This document shows, piece after piece, positions 25,928-34,069 of a stretch of 64,000 bases of DNA (position 1 is the stretch's first letter; each line of letters opens with the position of its first letter). The position numbers and the translations under genes are program-made. Where the stretch lies: positions 1 to 64,000 of the forward strand of contig NZ_JASHJC010000008.1 in assembly GCF_030733385.1 (NCBI RefSeq), written 5' to 3'. This DNA comes from Roseovarius sp. MMSF_3359. GTDB lineage: Bacteria; Pseudomonadota; Alphaproteobacteria; Rhodobacterales; Rhodobacteraceae. A model generated the notes under the pieces. That model ran no database searches, was not told where the DNA came from, and saw only the letters and a list, made by a program, of their open reading frames with translations.

Positions 25928-26292
25928 CCCAGATCACCAAATCCACCTGCCATTGCGGCGCGGTCGAGCTCCGCCTGACCCTACCCGACGGGATCGAGAA
26001 TCCGCACCGTTGCGATTGCAGTTTCTGTCGCCGCAGGGCCGCACCGACGGTCAGTGTGCCCCTGGCCAATCTCGAGGTCGTGCGCGGCGCGGACAAGCTC
26101 GCGCTCTACACCTGGAACACCGGCACGGCGCAGCATTATTTCTGCAAAATCTGCGGGATCTATACACACCATCAGCGCCGGTCAAACCCGAACGAGTTCG
26201 GCGTGAACCTGGGCACGATCGAAGGGATCAACCCGGCGGATTTCGAACCCATGCCCTGGGATGATGGCGTGAACCACCCGTCGGATGCCTAG
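25924..26292 (+). CDS. GFA/CENP-V family protein
   Basis: A 122-residue protein with the zinc-binding cysteine pattern of the glutathione-dependent formaldehyde-activating (Gfa) fold: CHCGAVELR near residue 9, CDCSFCRRR near 32, and CKICGIYTHHQ near 76. The fold is usually an S-(hydroxymethyl)glutathione synthase-like or uncharacterised carbon-sulfur lyase-type protein; substrate unknown. It is coupled to the rhomboid gene by a four-base overlap. Convergent with the inositol monophosphatase gene 42 bases on. Confidence 0.9.
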   Translation: MTQITKSTCHCGAVELRLTLPDGIENPHRCDCSFCRRRAAPTVSVPLANLEVVRGADKLALYTWNTGTAQHYFCKICGIYTHHQRRSNPNEFGVNLGTIEGINPADFEPMPWDDGVNHPSDA

Positions 26293-26334
26293 AGCGTTAG
26301 AGAGGCGACCAGAAACGGTTCTCTCGCCATCGCA

Positions 26335-27123
26335 TCAGGTGTCGCGGATCACCTTGGCAAACTTGTCGAAGATCGCCTCGTTGGCGCAGATGATCTCGCC
26401 ATCCTCGAGAATATCACCACCTTCGCGCAGCGGCTCGACCAGCGCGCCCGCCTCGCGCAGGATGATGACACCCGCGGCCAGGTCCCAGGCGTTCAACCGC
26501 CGCTCCCAGAACCCGTCAAACCGCCCGGCCGCGACATAGGCCAGGTCCAGAGCTGCGGAGCCAAACCGCCGGACCCCCGCACAGGTGGGCATCAACCGTG
26601 CCAGGTCCTGCAACGTCTCGGGCAGATCGGCGCGCCCGCCGAAGGGCAGACCAGTGGCAAAAAGCGCCTCGATCATCTTGTCCCGCCCCGAGACGCGCAA
26701 CCGGCTCTCGTTCATCCAGGCCCCTTCGCCCTTCTCGGCGAAAAATGCCTCGTCCTTCGTGGGGTCATAAATCACCCCGGCCACCACCTGGCCCTTATTT
26801 TCAAGGGCAATCGACACGGCCCAATGCGGTAGCCCGTGCAGGAAATTCGTGGTCCCATCGAGCGGGTCGACGATCCAGCGGCGCGTCGGGTCCTTGCCCT
26901 CTTCACCGCCGCCCTCCTCGCCCAGCCAACCATAGGTCGGGCGCGCATTCATCAGCTCGGATTTGATGATCTGCTCGGCGGCGATATCGGCGCGGCTCAC
27001 GAAATCGCCCGCGCCCTTCATGCTCACCTGGAGGTTCTCGACCTCGCGGAAATCCTTGGCAAGCGCGCGGCCCGCTTTCCGCGCCGCTCTCAGCATAACA
27101 TTCAGATTGGCACTAAGGGCCAT
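26335..27123 (-). CDS. suhB: Inositol monophosphatase family protein (SuhB-like)
   Basis: A 262-residue Mg-dependent phosphatase. Metal-binding motifs: GEEGG (Glu, about residue 68), WIVDPLDGTTNFLHGLP (about 83-99, the DPLDGT signature) and NAWDLAAGVIIL (about 211-222, WDxAAG). Start at 27123 is chosen because GAGGAG lies eight bases upstream; ATG 27129 is too close to it. SuhB in E. coli also works in rRNA antitermination; other members of the family dephosphorylate inositol phosphate, histidinol phosphate or PAP. A sigma-70-like promoter is visible upstream. The exact substrate is not decided by sequence. Confidence 0.88.
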   Translation of the reverse strand: MALSANLNVMLRAARKAGRALAKDFREVENLQVSMKGAGDFVSRADIAAEQIIKSELMNARPTYGWLGEEGGGEEGKDPTRRWIVDPLDGTTNFLHGLPHWAVSIALENKGQVVAGVIYDPTKDEAFFAEKGEGAWMNESRLRVSGRDKMIEALFATGLPFGGRADLPETLQDLARLMPTCAGVRRFGSAALDLAYVAAGRFDGFWERRLNAWDLAAGVIILREAGALVEPLREGGDILEDGEIICANEAIFDKFAKVIRDT

Positions 27124-27152
27124 GACCATCGCTCCTCAAGGTTCAGGCCGCG

Positions 27153-27181
27153 CGTATACGCCCCGAAAGCCAGCTTGCCAA
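27153..27181 (-). promoter_or_regulatory. Candidate sigma-70 promoter of the inositol monophosphatase gene
   Basis: On the minus strand, TTGGCA (27181-27176) and TATACG (27158-27153) are 17 bases apart, about 30 bases upstream of the start codon at 27123. Confidence 0.5.
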
Positions 27182-27224
27182 GGGGGTCAACAGCGACAGT
27201 TGCCCCCAACATCAGAGATAAGAC

Positions 27225-27313
27225 AGGCGCGCGCCACACGCGGCCCGAGGAGAAGGCCGGAGGCCGCCGACGAGATATCCGGCGTGCGCGGCACGCGCAC
27301 TCAACCTGACAAC
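27225..27313 (-). repeat. Dispersed repeat, copy 1, with 17-base palindromic core
   Basis: The part 27268-27313 matches 33038-33083 at 45 of 46 bases; similarity continues more weakly (23 of 30 over 27241-27270 against 33011-33040) and both copies begin near AGGCGCGCG. The core GTGCGCGGCACGCGCAC (27284-27300) is a 7-bp inverted repeat around GCA. This copy lies between suhB and metR, four bases after the metR stop, in the same orientation to its gene as copy 2. It may be a REP-type element or a shared transcription-termination/mRNA-stability element. Confidence 0.75.
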
Positions 27314-27316
27314 AAA

Positions 27317-28231
27317 TCAACCCTGACCGGCGCGCTGCAATCTCACCGGAATCTCCCGGGCCAGCCGGATCAGATGCGCCATATAGGGCTTGTCCGCATC
27401 CTCTTCGCGGATCGCCGCGTAAAGCCGCTTGGTCAGCCCCTTTTCCGTCACCTTCCGCGTGACATAATCCGTGCTCGTGCGCACCTCGCGGATCACCCAA
27501 TCGGGCAAGACCGCCACCCCGCGGTTGGACGCCACCAGAAGCAGGATCACCGCCGTCAGTTCCACCTGCCTGATCCCGCGCGGCTCCACTTTCGCGGGCG
27601 TCAGCAATTCGGTGAACACGTCGAGGCGTGAGCGATCCACCGGATAGGTGATCAGCATCTCGTCGCGGAAATCCTCTGCCACCACGAATTCCTTCGCGGC
27701 CAGCGGATGCTGGCTCGATGCCACGAAAACCGGCTCGTAATCGAACAGCGGTTTGAAAATCACACCCGGCAGGTCCTCGGGATCCGACGATACAACCAGA
27801 TCGACCTCTTCCTTCTGCAGGGCGGGCAAGGCGTCAAAGGCAAGGCCCGGCCGGATATCCACATCCACATCCGCCCAGGTCTTGCGAAACCGCTCCAGCA
27901 CCGGAAACAGCCATTCGAAACAAGCATGGCATTCGATCGCGATATGCATCCGCCCCGCGCTGCCCTCGCGCACCCCTTCGAACTCGGCTTCCAGGGCTTC
28001 GATTTCCGGCAAGACCTTCTCGGCAAGACGCAACAGCCGATGCCCCGCCGCCGAGAGCTTCAAAGGCTTCGACCGGCGCACGAAAAGCTCAACACCGGCC
28101 TGATCCTCCAACCCCTTGATCTGATGGCTCAACGCCGATTGCGTGATGTGCAGGATCTCCGCCGCACGCGCCAGCCCGCCCGCGCGATGAATGGCCCGGA
28201 TCGTCTTGAGGTGCCGAAACTCGATATGCAT
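27317..28231 (-). CDS. metR: LysR-family regulator MetR
   Basis: A 304-residue LysR-type regulator with the MetR signature: HIEFRHLKTIRAIHRAGGL and ITQSALSHQIKGLE in the HTH (residues about 3-60), and IECHACFEWLFPVLERFRK in the effector domain, where MetR proteins carry the same ECHxCFxWL core. Homocysteine is the usual co-effector. ATG 28231 is preferred to 28249 because the latter would place the start inside the palindrome at 28237-28256 and lengthen the family N-terminus. It is divergent from metF, a classic MetR target pair. Confidence 0.9.
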   Translation of the reverse strand: MHIEFRHLKTIRAIHRAGGLARAAEILHITQSALSHQIKGLEDQAGVELFVRRSKPLKLSAAGHRLLRLAEKVLPEIEALEAEFEGVREGSAGRMHIAIECHACFEWLFPVLERFRKTWADVDVDIRPGLAFDALPALQKEEVDLVVSSDPEDLPGVIFKPLFDYEPVFVASSQHPLAAKEFVVAEDFRDEMLITYPVDRSRLDVFTELLTPAKVEPRGIRQVELTAVILLLVASNRGVAVLPDWVIREVRTSTDYVTRKVTEKGLTKRLYAAIREEDADKPYMAHLIRLAREIPVRLQRAGQG

Positions 28232-28236
28232 AAATT

Positions 28237-28256
28237 GAACAAACCTCATCTTGTTC
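28237..28256. promoter_or_regulatory. Inverted repeat in metR-metF intergenic region, candidate MetR site
   Basis: GAACAA (28237-28242) and TTGTTC (28251-28256) are perfect arms with an 8-base spacer, immediately upstream of the metR start and about 75 bases before metF. A second AT-rich element TGAATATTATGAAAT follows at 28258-28272, resembling the TGAA half of the MetR consensus. Confidence 0.45.
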
Positions 28257-28330
28257 GTGAATATTATGAAATTGTCTCACAACAGCCGACCTGCAACAAG
28301 AGGACAATTCACTCTGTCAGGATTGTTGCC

Positions 28331-29197
28331 ATGCCCGCGCCCAACATCTCGTTCGAATTCTTCCCGCCAAAATCTCTCGAAGGGTCCTTCCGCCTTTGGG
28401 ACACGGTACAATCACTCGCCCCGCTTGCGCCCCGCTTCGTCTCGGTCACCTACGGCGCAGGAGGTACCACGCGGGAGTTGACCCGCGACGCGGTCCGCAC
28501 GCTGCACAGCAGTTCCGGCCTCAACGTCGCGGCACATCTGACCTGCGTCGATGCCAGCCGGTCAGAGACCCTCGCGATAGCAAATGATTTCGCCGCCGCC
28601 GGCGTGACTGAAATCGTGGCCCTGCGCGGCGATCCGCCCAAGGGCAGCGGCGCCTTCCGGCCACACCCCGATGGCTTCAACGACAGTTGCGAGCTGATCG
28701 CGGCCCTCGCAGAGACCGGCAAGTTCACCCTGCGTGTCGGTGCCTATCCGGAAAAGCATCCCGAGGCCGCGGATCAGAAGGCCGATATCGACTGGCTCAA
28801 ACGCAAGATCGACGCCGGCGCCTCGGAGGCGATCACGCAGTTCTTCTTCGAGGCCGATACGTTCTTCCGCTTCCGCGATGCCTGCGTGAAGGCCGGGATC
28901 GACGCGCCAATCATCCCCGGCATCCTGCCGATCGAAAACTGGCAGAATGCGCGGCGGTTTTCGCTGGCCTGCGGTGCCAACGTCCCTGCATGGATGGATG
29001 ATCTCTTCGACAAGGCCATTCGCGATGATCGCCATGATTTGCTGGCCACGGCCCTCGCGACCGAGCTGTGCAGCAAACTGATGGATGGCGGTGTCGAAGA
29101 CCTGCATTTCTATACTCTGAACCGCCCCGAACTCACGCGCGACATCTGCCACGCCCTCGGTGTGGTCCCCGAAGTCTCCCTGCGCCACGTCGCCTGA
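28331..29197 (+). CDS. metF: Methylenetetrahydrofolate reductase MetF
   Basis: A 288-residue flavin-dependent TIM-barrel enzyme reducing 5,10-methylenetetrahydrofolate to 5-methyltetrahydrofolate for methionine synthesis. The N-terminus ISFEFFPPK is the family signature (catalytic Glu in EFFPP); also FVSVTYGAGGTTRE, the LTCVDAS strand, and FFFEADTFFRFRDACVKAGI. Start at 28331 fits the family; the frame is open far upstream but that is antisense to metR. Likely activated by MetR from the divergent site. The last residues overlap nothing; a thioesterase gene starts 72 bases on. Confidence 0.95.
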   Translation: MPAPNISFEFFPPKSLEGSFRLWDTVQSLAPLAPRFVSVTYGAGGTTRELTRDAVRTLHSSSGLNVAAHLTCVDASRSETLAIANDFAAAGVTEIVALRGDPPKGSGAFRPHPDGFNDSCELIAALAETGKFTLRVGAYPEKHPEAADQKADIDWLKRKIDAGASEAITQFFFEADTFFRFRDACVKAGIDAPIIPGILPIENWQNARRFSLACGANVPAWMDDLFDKAIRDDRHDLLATALATELCSKLMDGGVEDLHFYTLNRPELTRDICHALGVVPEVSLRHVA

Positions 29198-29269
29198 CAC
29201 GGGATTGCGCTTGATCCGCCTCCGCCGCCCTGCCAAACAAAAGGTCAGGGCGGGCAAAGGAGGCATCGC

Positions 29270-29758
29270 ATGAAATTCGTGGACGCTTTGGAGGATCTGC
29301 CCAGCGCATCGGACCTCGGGTCACGATCAGGCCTCGAGTTCATGCGCGCCATCCTGGCAGGTGAACTCGCCGCACCGCCCATCGCCCGAAACCTGGGGTT
29401 TCAACTCACCGATGTTGAGGATGGCAGCGCCACCTTCGAAGGCACGCCCGAATTCGGCGCCCTGAACCCCATGCGCGGCGTGCATGGCGGCTGGTACGGC
29501 ACCATCCTCGACAGTGCGATGGCCTGCGCCGTCATGACCAAGGTGCCGCAGGGGGCAATCTACACCACCCTCGAATACAAGATAAACATCACCCGCGCGA
29601 TCCCGGTTGGCACTCCCGTTCGGACCATCGGTTCGGTCGATCACGCCGGGCGCACCACATCCGTGGCCAGCGGCGAAATCCGCGGTATCGAAGACAACCG
29701 TCTTTATGCCACAGGCACGACCACCTGCCTTATCATGAAGGCACCTAACGCTGGCTAA
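29270..29758 (+). CDS. PaaI-family hotdog thioesterase
   Basis: A 162-residue hotdog-fold protein. The central helix motif GVHGGWYGTILDSAMACAVM (about residues 73-92) matches the PaaI/YdiI thioesterase pattern with the catalytic Asp at the end of the helix's first turns; the rest (TTLEYKINITRAIPVG, SGEIRG) is typical of the beta-sheet. It hydrolyses an acyl-CoA; the acyl group is unknown. An AGGAG site lies seven bases upstream. It stands alone after metF and is convergent with the DUF2235 gene. Confidence 0.88.
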   Translation: MKFVDALEDLPSASDLGSRSGLEFMRAILAGELAAPPIARNLGFQLTDVEDGSATFEGTPEFGALNPMRGVHGGWYGTILDSAMACAVMTKVPQGAIYTTLEYKINITRAIPVGTPVRTIGSVDHAGRTTSVASGEIRGIEDNRLYATGTTTCLIMKAPNAG

Positions 29759-29838
29759 ATGGCTGGACCCGCTCCCTTTTTGCGACGGGGCGGGCGGGTG
29801 GGCGGCGCAAAAAGGGAGCGCGCGACGCACACCATATC

Positions 29839-30900
29839 TCACCCGATCTGCTGGTGCAGAACTTCCTCCAAACCCCGGTCGGTAACGGTGTCGTGCAACC
29901 GTTCACTCGGATCCTCTCCGACCTTACGCGCAGTTCTCAACAAGAAGATCTTGCTCCATCCCTGCCAGGTGCCAACCGACGGCGCATGGGCATCCATCGG
30001 GAAACGGCCCCGCCACCCCTCCGGCAAGGGCAGACCACAAAGCTCGGCCCGCTCCAACATCCATTGCAACGGCACATTCGCCAACGGCCGCGCTGCGTGG
30101 TATCCGCTCAACTGACCGCCGATATCCCCGTGGCTTCCCCGAAACCAGACCTGTTCGACCTTACCGGAATGATCCGGAGGGCTTTCCCACATCACGGGCG
30201 CATAGACCGCCCGCGTCTCGTCAAGCGCCAGCGCATGATAGCCATGACGCACCGACGGGCCCAACCTGTGCGAATGGAACGAATGGGCCGCTTCCGCCCA
30301 ACGCCAGAGGATCGGCAGACGCAACCCAAGCGCCTTGACCGTGTCCCAGACACCTACCATCTCGATCGGCGTATCCGGATGGCAGAATTCGTCGGCAAAA
30401 TCCCGGGCGACCGGGCTGCCGGGGGTGCATTGATAATGCCGGTACGCCGTCATGATGTTACGCTCGGTGGCGTGTTCATCGCGCAGAAGACCGACCGTGT
30501 CTATCAGGCCAGCAAGCGACCTGACCGCGTAGGCGCCCCGTGAATATCCCAAAAGGAAAATCCGGTCACCGGCCTTGTACCGGCTGGCCAGATACCCATA
30601 GGCGCGCCGGATCTGCCGGTTGATGCCCCGCCCCACCATCACATCCGGTGTCGCCCGCCAATCCTGCCACTGCAACCCCGCTTCATAATAAACAGACAAA
30701 TCCGGCCCACTGACCTCAGACAAAAGCCGATAGGTCAGCCCCGCGTTGCTTTCACATCCCGGCGTCAGGGACGACATCGTCCCATCCAGGATCAGCACAT
30801 GGGTCACCTGCCCCCGCGCCCTGGCGTATCCGGTTTGCCCGCGGCGCAGTCCGGGCCGCAGAAACTCGAAAACCGTCTTTGTCCAAGTGCGCCAGGACAT
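29839..30900 (-). CDS. DUF2235 family alpha/beta-hydrolase-like protein
   Basis: A 353-residue protein of the DUF2235 family, the catalytic-domain family that includes type VI secretion phospholipases of the Tle1 group. The nucleophile elbow is FLLGYSRGAYAVRSL (GxSxG, about residues 118-132), with LILDGTM near the N-terminus (oxyanion strand) and an HGDIGG motif near 245 typical of the family. There is no signal peptide and no T6SS (vgrG/PAAR) gene nearby, so a housekeeping lipase/esterase role is as likely as an effector role. A 415-base gap precedes it. Confidence 0.85.
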   Translation of the reverse strand: MSWRTWTKTVFEFLRPGLRRGQTGYARARGQVTHVLILDGTMSSLTPGCESNAGLTYRLLSEVSGPDLSVYYEAGLQWQDWRATPDVMVGRGINRQIRRAYGYLASRYKAGDRIFLLGYSRGAYAVRSLAGLIDTVGLLRDEHATERNIMTAYRHYQCTPGSPVARDFADEFCHPDTPIEMVGVWDTVKALGLRLPILWRWAEAAHSFHSHRLGPSVRHGYHALALDETRAVYAPVMWESPPDHSGKVEQVWFRGSHGDIGGQLSGYHAARPLANVPLQWMLERAELCGLPLPEGWRGRFPMDAHAPSVGTWQGWSKIFLLRTARKVGEDPSERLHDTVTDRGLEEVLHQQIG

Positions 30901-31315
30901 GCCTTTGCCTTACCTTTCTTCTCCACCGGATGCCCGCCAGTTCCTCGGTGGCCGACACCTGTTTTTCTTATACTGCCGGGCCGCCATCCGGCCCCGCCCC
31001 CTCAACCTAGTCGCCAAATTCACGTTCGGCAAAGCCTGACGGCATCGGAGGCGCTGATCGCGGACAAGCAGAGCCATCTTGCCGCGTTTTCGTGAAGGCC
31101 GGGTTACTGTGACAGCACGCGACCTTACAGGCCAGCAACCCGCCCCAAAATTCATGTTTTATATCAGATGACTATGTGCTGGGACGGCGACCAAAACCGC
31201 CATTCAAGGAAAGATCCACCAAACCGGCCGATCCGTTGCGTGTCGTTGAATTTCGGATCAGATCAGGAGCCATCGCCCGACCCGGTCAACAGATCGTGAC
31301 AACGGCACCACCGCG
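30901..31315. other. Intergenic region without a recognisable gene
   Basis: No convincing coding region, tRNA, terminator or repeat was found on either strand. It includes an AT-rich stretch (TTCATGTTTTATATCAGATG near 31151-31170) that could hold a promoter, and lies between the starts/ends of two minus-strand genes (DUF2235 protein and ornithine decarboxylase). Confidence 0.55.
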
Positions 31316-32443
31316 TCAGAGGGCGGCAACCGTAACCGGCGCCCCGAGCCCGTAGCCATTGAACTGCGTCGTCAATGACCGCGAATAAGCGCCCATCCCG
31401 GCAAAGAGCACGTAATCCCCCTCTTCGATATCCGACGGCAGCGGGAGCGGATCCGGCAGCCGGTCGATGCTGTCGCATGTCGGGCCGAAGACGACCCGCG
31501 GTTGCGCCGCACCGTCGCGCCATTGTCCCCCGGCACCAAGCACCCGTACCCGGTCGGTGCAGCAGATATCGCGCATCTCGAACAGCCCGCCATAGATGCC
31601 ATCATTGAGGAAAAGCGAGCCATCAGCGCGCAGCGCCTTGACCCGGGCGGCCAACGTGAAGGCATCCGCCACCATCGCTCGCCCCGGCTCACAGACAAGC
31701 GCGGGCGCCTCATCCCCGAAACATGCATCCACCTCGGCCCGGATGTGATCGAAAATCGCCTCAAGGTCGGGCGCGGCCCCGGTCCGATGCGCGGCAAATC
31801 CGCCGCCTACGTTCAGCCGCGCGAGGCGCACCCCGGCCTCACGGGCCATCTCGGCCACAACCTTGATATAGCTGCCCCATGCCGCCGGATCGGCACATTG
31901 CGTCCCCGGATGGAACGTGACCGACGGCACGAAACCCTTGTCCACAACCTGGCGCAGCAAAGCCGCCGCACGCGCGGGTCCAACGCCGAATTTCTCCCCG
32001 AAATCATAGGCGGCACCCGCAACCGGCAAGGCAAGCCGCACCGAGATCTCCGCTCCGGCGGGCACCTGCGAAAGCTTCTTCAACTCCCGTTCGCAATCAA
32101 CGGAATAGGACATGATCCCCAGGGCCACGGCCACGGAAATCTCCTCCTGCGACCGCACCGGATTGTGATAATGAAGCACCGCATCGGGACAGACCGAGCG
32201 CACCGCATACATCTCCCGCGGGCTTGCCACGTCAAAGGCGCGGATACCCGCTGCCACGAGATTGGCCAGCACTTCCTCCCCGGCATTGGCCTTGACCGCA
32301 TAGGTCACGAGACCGTCAAACCCGTCCTGGAACCGCCGCGCCGTCGCCTGCAAAACCGCCGGACAGAAATAGACCAACGCCGCATCCGGCAGATGCCGCA
32401 GGAGATGCGCCCGGGGGTCGGGCCAGTTCGGAGAATTATGCAT
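31316..32443 (-). CDS. Ornithine/lysine decarboxylase, fold type III (eukaryotic-type ODC)
   Basis: A 375-residue PLP enzyme of the alanine-racemase-like decarboxylase group making putrescine from ornithine. K51 in YAVKANAGEEV binds PLP; HPGTQCADPAAW, GGGFAAH (phosphate-binding Gly-rich loop), CEPGRAMVADAF and GPTCDSIDRL (the Cys-Asp pair that closes the active site at the dimer interface) are all present. The Lrp-type regulator gene is divergent across 109 bases. The product putrescine connects it functionally with the polyamine transporter/degradation operon at 53417-59466, although the two are far apart. Confidence 0.92.
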   Translation of the reverse strand: MHNSPNWPDPRAHLLRHLPDAALVYFCPAVLQATARRFQDGFDGLVTYAVKANAGEEVLANLVAAGIRAFDVASPREMYAVRSVCPDAVLHYHNPVRSQEEISVAVALGIMSYSVDCERELKKLSQVPAGAEISVRLALPVAGAAYDFGEKFGVGPARAAALLRQVVDKGFVPSVTFHPGTQCADPAAWGSYIKVVAEMAREAGVRLARLNVGGGFAAHRTGAAPDLEAIFDHIRAEVDACFGDEAPALVCEPGRAMVADAFTLAARVKALRADGSLFLNDGIYGGLFEMRDICCTDRVRVLGAGGQWRDGAAQPRVVFGPTCDSIDRLPDPLPLPSDIEEGDYVLFAGMGAYSRSLTTQFNGYGLGAPVTVAAL

Positions 32444-32502
32444 CGCAGTGCCTCATAACGTCTTTTTTCCCATCGTTCCGGGATTCACCGTCGATTTCAC
32501 GT

Positions 32503-32522
32503 GTCATTTTATATATTATGAC
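32503..32522. promoter_or_regulatory. AT-rich palindrome between ODC and Lrp genes
   Basis: GTCATTTTATATATTATGAC has perfect 5-bp arms (GTCAT/ATGAC) around an AT-rich centre. It is central in the divergent region, 60 bases upstream of the ODC start and 31 bases upstream of the Lrp-type start. AT-rich palindromes with about this spacing are typical Lrp/AsnC-family sites, so control of ODC and of its own gene is likely. Confidence 0.5.
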
Positions 32523-32552
32523 TGAAATACTTAACAAAATGACGAACAAGAT

Positions 32553-32987
32553 ATGCAAACTGACGAAACCGATCTCGCACTGCTCTCACTTCTGGGGGAA
32601 AACGCTCGCACACCGGTGGCCACCCTCGCACGCAAACTCGGCCTCGCCCGCACCACGGTGCAGGCCCGGCTTGACCGGCTCGAAACCACGGGCGTCATCC
32701 TCGGCTACAGCCTCCGCCTGGGGCAGACCGCCCGTCCGCCCCTGCGCGCCACCGTCCTGGTCAGCATCGAACCCCGCAGCGCCCCGGCGATCCTCGCACG
32801 CCTCAAATCACTCACCGAGGTCCGGCGTGTCCACACCACGTCCGGCCGTTTCGACCTGATCGTCTCGCTTGAGGCCACAACCACCGAGGCACTGGATGAA
32901 ACCCTCGACCGCATCGGTGAGGCGAAAGGCGTCAACCGCTCCGAAAGCCTGATCCACCTCTCCACCAAACTCGACCGCGGCCCCTGA
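32553..32987 (+). CDS. Lrp/AsnC-family transcriptional regulator
   Basis: A 144-residue Lrp-family regulator: HTH in residues about 4-55 (TPVATLARKLGLARTTVQARL), hinge, and RAM domain from about 65 (ATVLVSIEPRSAPAILA, HTTSGRFDLIVSLEA). It is divergent from the ornithine decarboxylase gene and most likely senses ornithine, putrescine or a related amino acid; that is inference from position. The stop at 32985-32987 directly abuts copy 2 of the dispersed repeat. Convergent with the LysR gene that follows. Confidence 0.9.
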   Translation: MQTDETDLALLSLLGENARTPVATLARKLGLARTTVQARLDRLETTGVILGYSLRLGQTARPPLRATVLVSIEPRSAPAILARLKSLTEVRRVHTTSGRFDLIVSLEATTTEALDETLDRIGEAKGVNRSESLIHLSTKLDRGP

Positions 32988-33083
32988 AGGCGCGCGACAT
33001 CAGACCGACGCGCCCCGAGGAGGACGTCGGAGACGGACGACGAGATATCCGGCGTGCGCGGCACGCGCACTCAATCTGACAAC
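32988..33083 (-). repeat. Dispersed repeat, copy 2, with 17-base palindromic core
   Basis: Begins directly after the Lrp stop and fills the whole gap to the convergent LysR gene; its right end codes for the last residues of that LysR protein (RLSD and stop). The 46 bases 33038-33083 match copy 1 (27268-27313) with one difference. The palindromic core GTGCGCGGCACGCGCAC is at 33054-33070. As in copy 1, it lies at the 3' end of a minus-strand LysR-family gene. Confidence 0.75.
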
Positions 33084-33964
33084 CTCTGCCTTTCGCACCA
33101 ATCCAGCAGCCAGTCGCGAAACACCCGAGCCGGCGGGCGGAGCGCCGCGCGGTCGGGATAGACCAGGTGATACGCCTCGCGCCCCCATACCGACACGCCG
33201 GGCAGACATGGAACAAGCCCCGCCTCCCGCATCGCCTTGTCGCTGGCAGGCGCCCGCGCCAGGGCGATCCCGGCCCCCTCAGAAGCCAGCGCCATCGCCA
33301 TCATCGTGCTGTCGGCATAGAAGTACCGCGCCTGGCCCGGCAAAATCCCGAGACTGTCGAACACATGCGGCCACCCGGCGCGATGCGTCGCCACCTCGAT
33401 CAACCGGTGCCGCATCAGATCGGCGGGGCCGTCAATCCCCGCCACGACCTCCGGCAATGCCACGGGATAGAGTTTCTCGCCCAGAAGCTTGTCGCCTTCC
33501 GCACCATAAGCCTGCGGGCTGCCAAAGATGATCTGCAGATCCGTAAACCCCCGGGCGAACTCGAAAGGCAGGTTGGCGGTGGTCAGGGTCATGTTGATGT
33601 CCGGGTGGGCAGAGGTGAAATCCTCATATCCCCGCGACAGCAGCCCTTGCGCGAAAATCAGGACCGATTGCACGAAAAGCTGTTGCGCCCGAGCCGCCCC
33701 AAAAAGCCCCTCGGTCGCATTCTCCAGCGTGAGAAGCGCCTGCTGCACCGACGGCAGATACGCCCGCCCCACCGCCGTCAGGCTGACCGCATGGGCGTGA
33801 CGGTCGAAAAGCGCCACGCCCAACCGCTCTTCAAGCGCCCTGACCTGCTGCGACACGGCGGCAGGTGACATGTTGAGCTGCACCGCCGCCCGCGCGAAAC
33901 TCTCGCATCGGGCGGCAGCTTCGAACACACGTAACCAGTTGAGCGAGGGAAGATTGACCGACAT
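33071..33964 (-). CDS. LysR-family transcriptional regulator (GcvA-like)
   Basis: A 297-residue LysR-type regulator of the GcvA subgroup: the HTH is in residues about 6-65 (NWLRVFEAAARCESFARAA, SPAAVSQQVRALEERLG), followed by a two-lobed ligand-binding domain. It is divergent from the PhyH/HD/sterol-desaturase operon and is the obvious candidate regulator. A perfect palindrome with a T-N11-A core lies five bases upstream of its start. In the dispersed-repeat copy 2 the stop codon and last residues are inside the repeat, so the C-terminus may have been changed by the repeat. Confidence 0.9.
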   Translation of the reverse strand: MSVNLPSLNWLRVFEAAARCESFARAAVQLNMSPAAVSQQVRALEERLGVALFDRHAHAVSLTAVGRAYLPSVQQALLTLENATEGLFGAARAQQLFVQSVLIFAQGLLSRGYEDFTSAHPDINMTLTTANLPFEFARGFTDLQIIFGSPQAYGAEGDKLLGEKLYPVALPEVVAGIDGPADLMRHRLIEVATHRAGWPHVFDSLGILPGQARYFYADSTMMAMALASEGAGIALARAPASDKAMREAGLVPCLPGVSVWGREAYHLVYPDRAALRPPARVFRDWLLDWCERQRLSD

Positions 33965-33969
33965 GCCGC

Positions 33970-33992
33970 AAGGCTAAGCTCAACTTAGCCTT
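33970..33992. promoter_or_regulatory. Perfect 9-bp palindrome with T-N11-A core, candidate LysR operator
   Basis: AAGGCTAAG (33970-33978) and CTTAGCCTT (33984-33992) are exact reverse complements around CTCAA. Inside it, T at 33975 and A at 33987 form the T-N11-A pattern of LysR binding sites. It lies between the divergent LysR gene (start 33964) and the PhyH gene (start 34070), about 80 bases upstream of the latter, a normal activator position. Confidence 0.65.
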
Positions 33993-34069
33993 AGCGTCCA
34001 GCACTATCGTTCTGCTTTTTCGACCGCAACGAGTAGCCTGCCCAAAGATCAAACCAAGGAGCGCCCAAG

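Noticed and set aside
27707-28330. Upstream extension of metF by about 208 codons
   Set aside because: It runs antisense through metR; the family start is at 28331 and the extension has no known domain.
29839-30900. Reading the DUF2235 protein as a type VI secretion effector
   Set aside because: No vgrG, PAAR, immunity gene or other secretion gene is near, so only the family is claimed.
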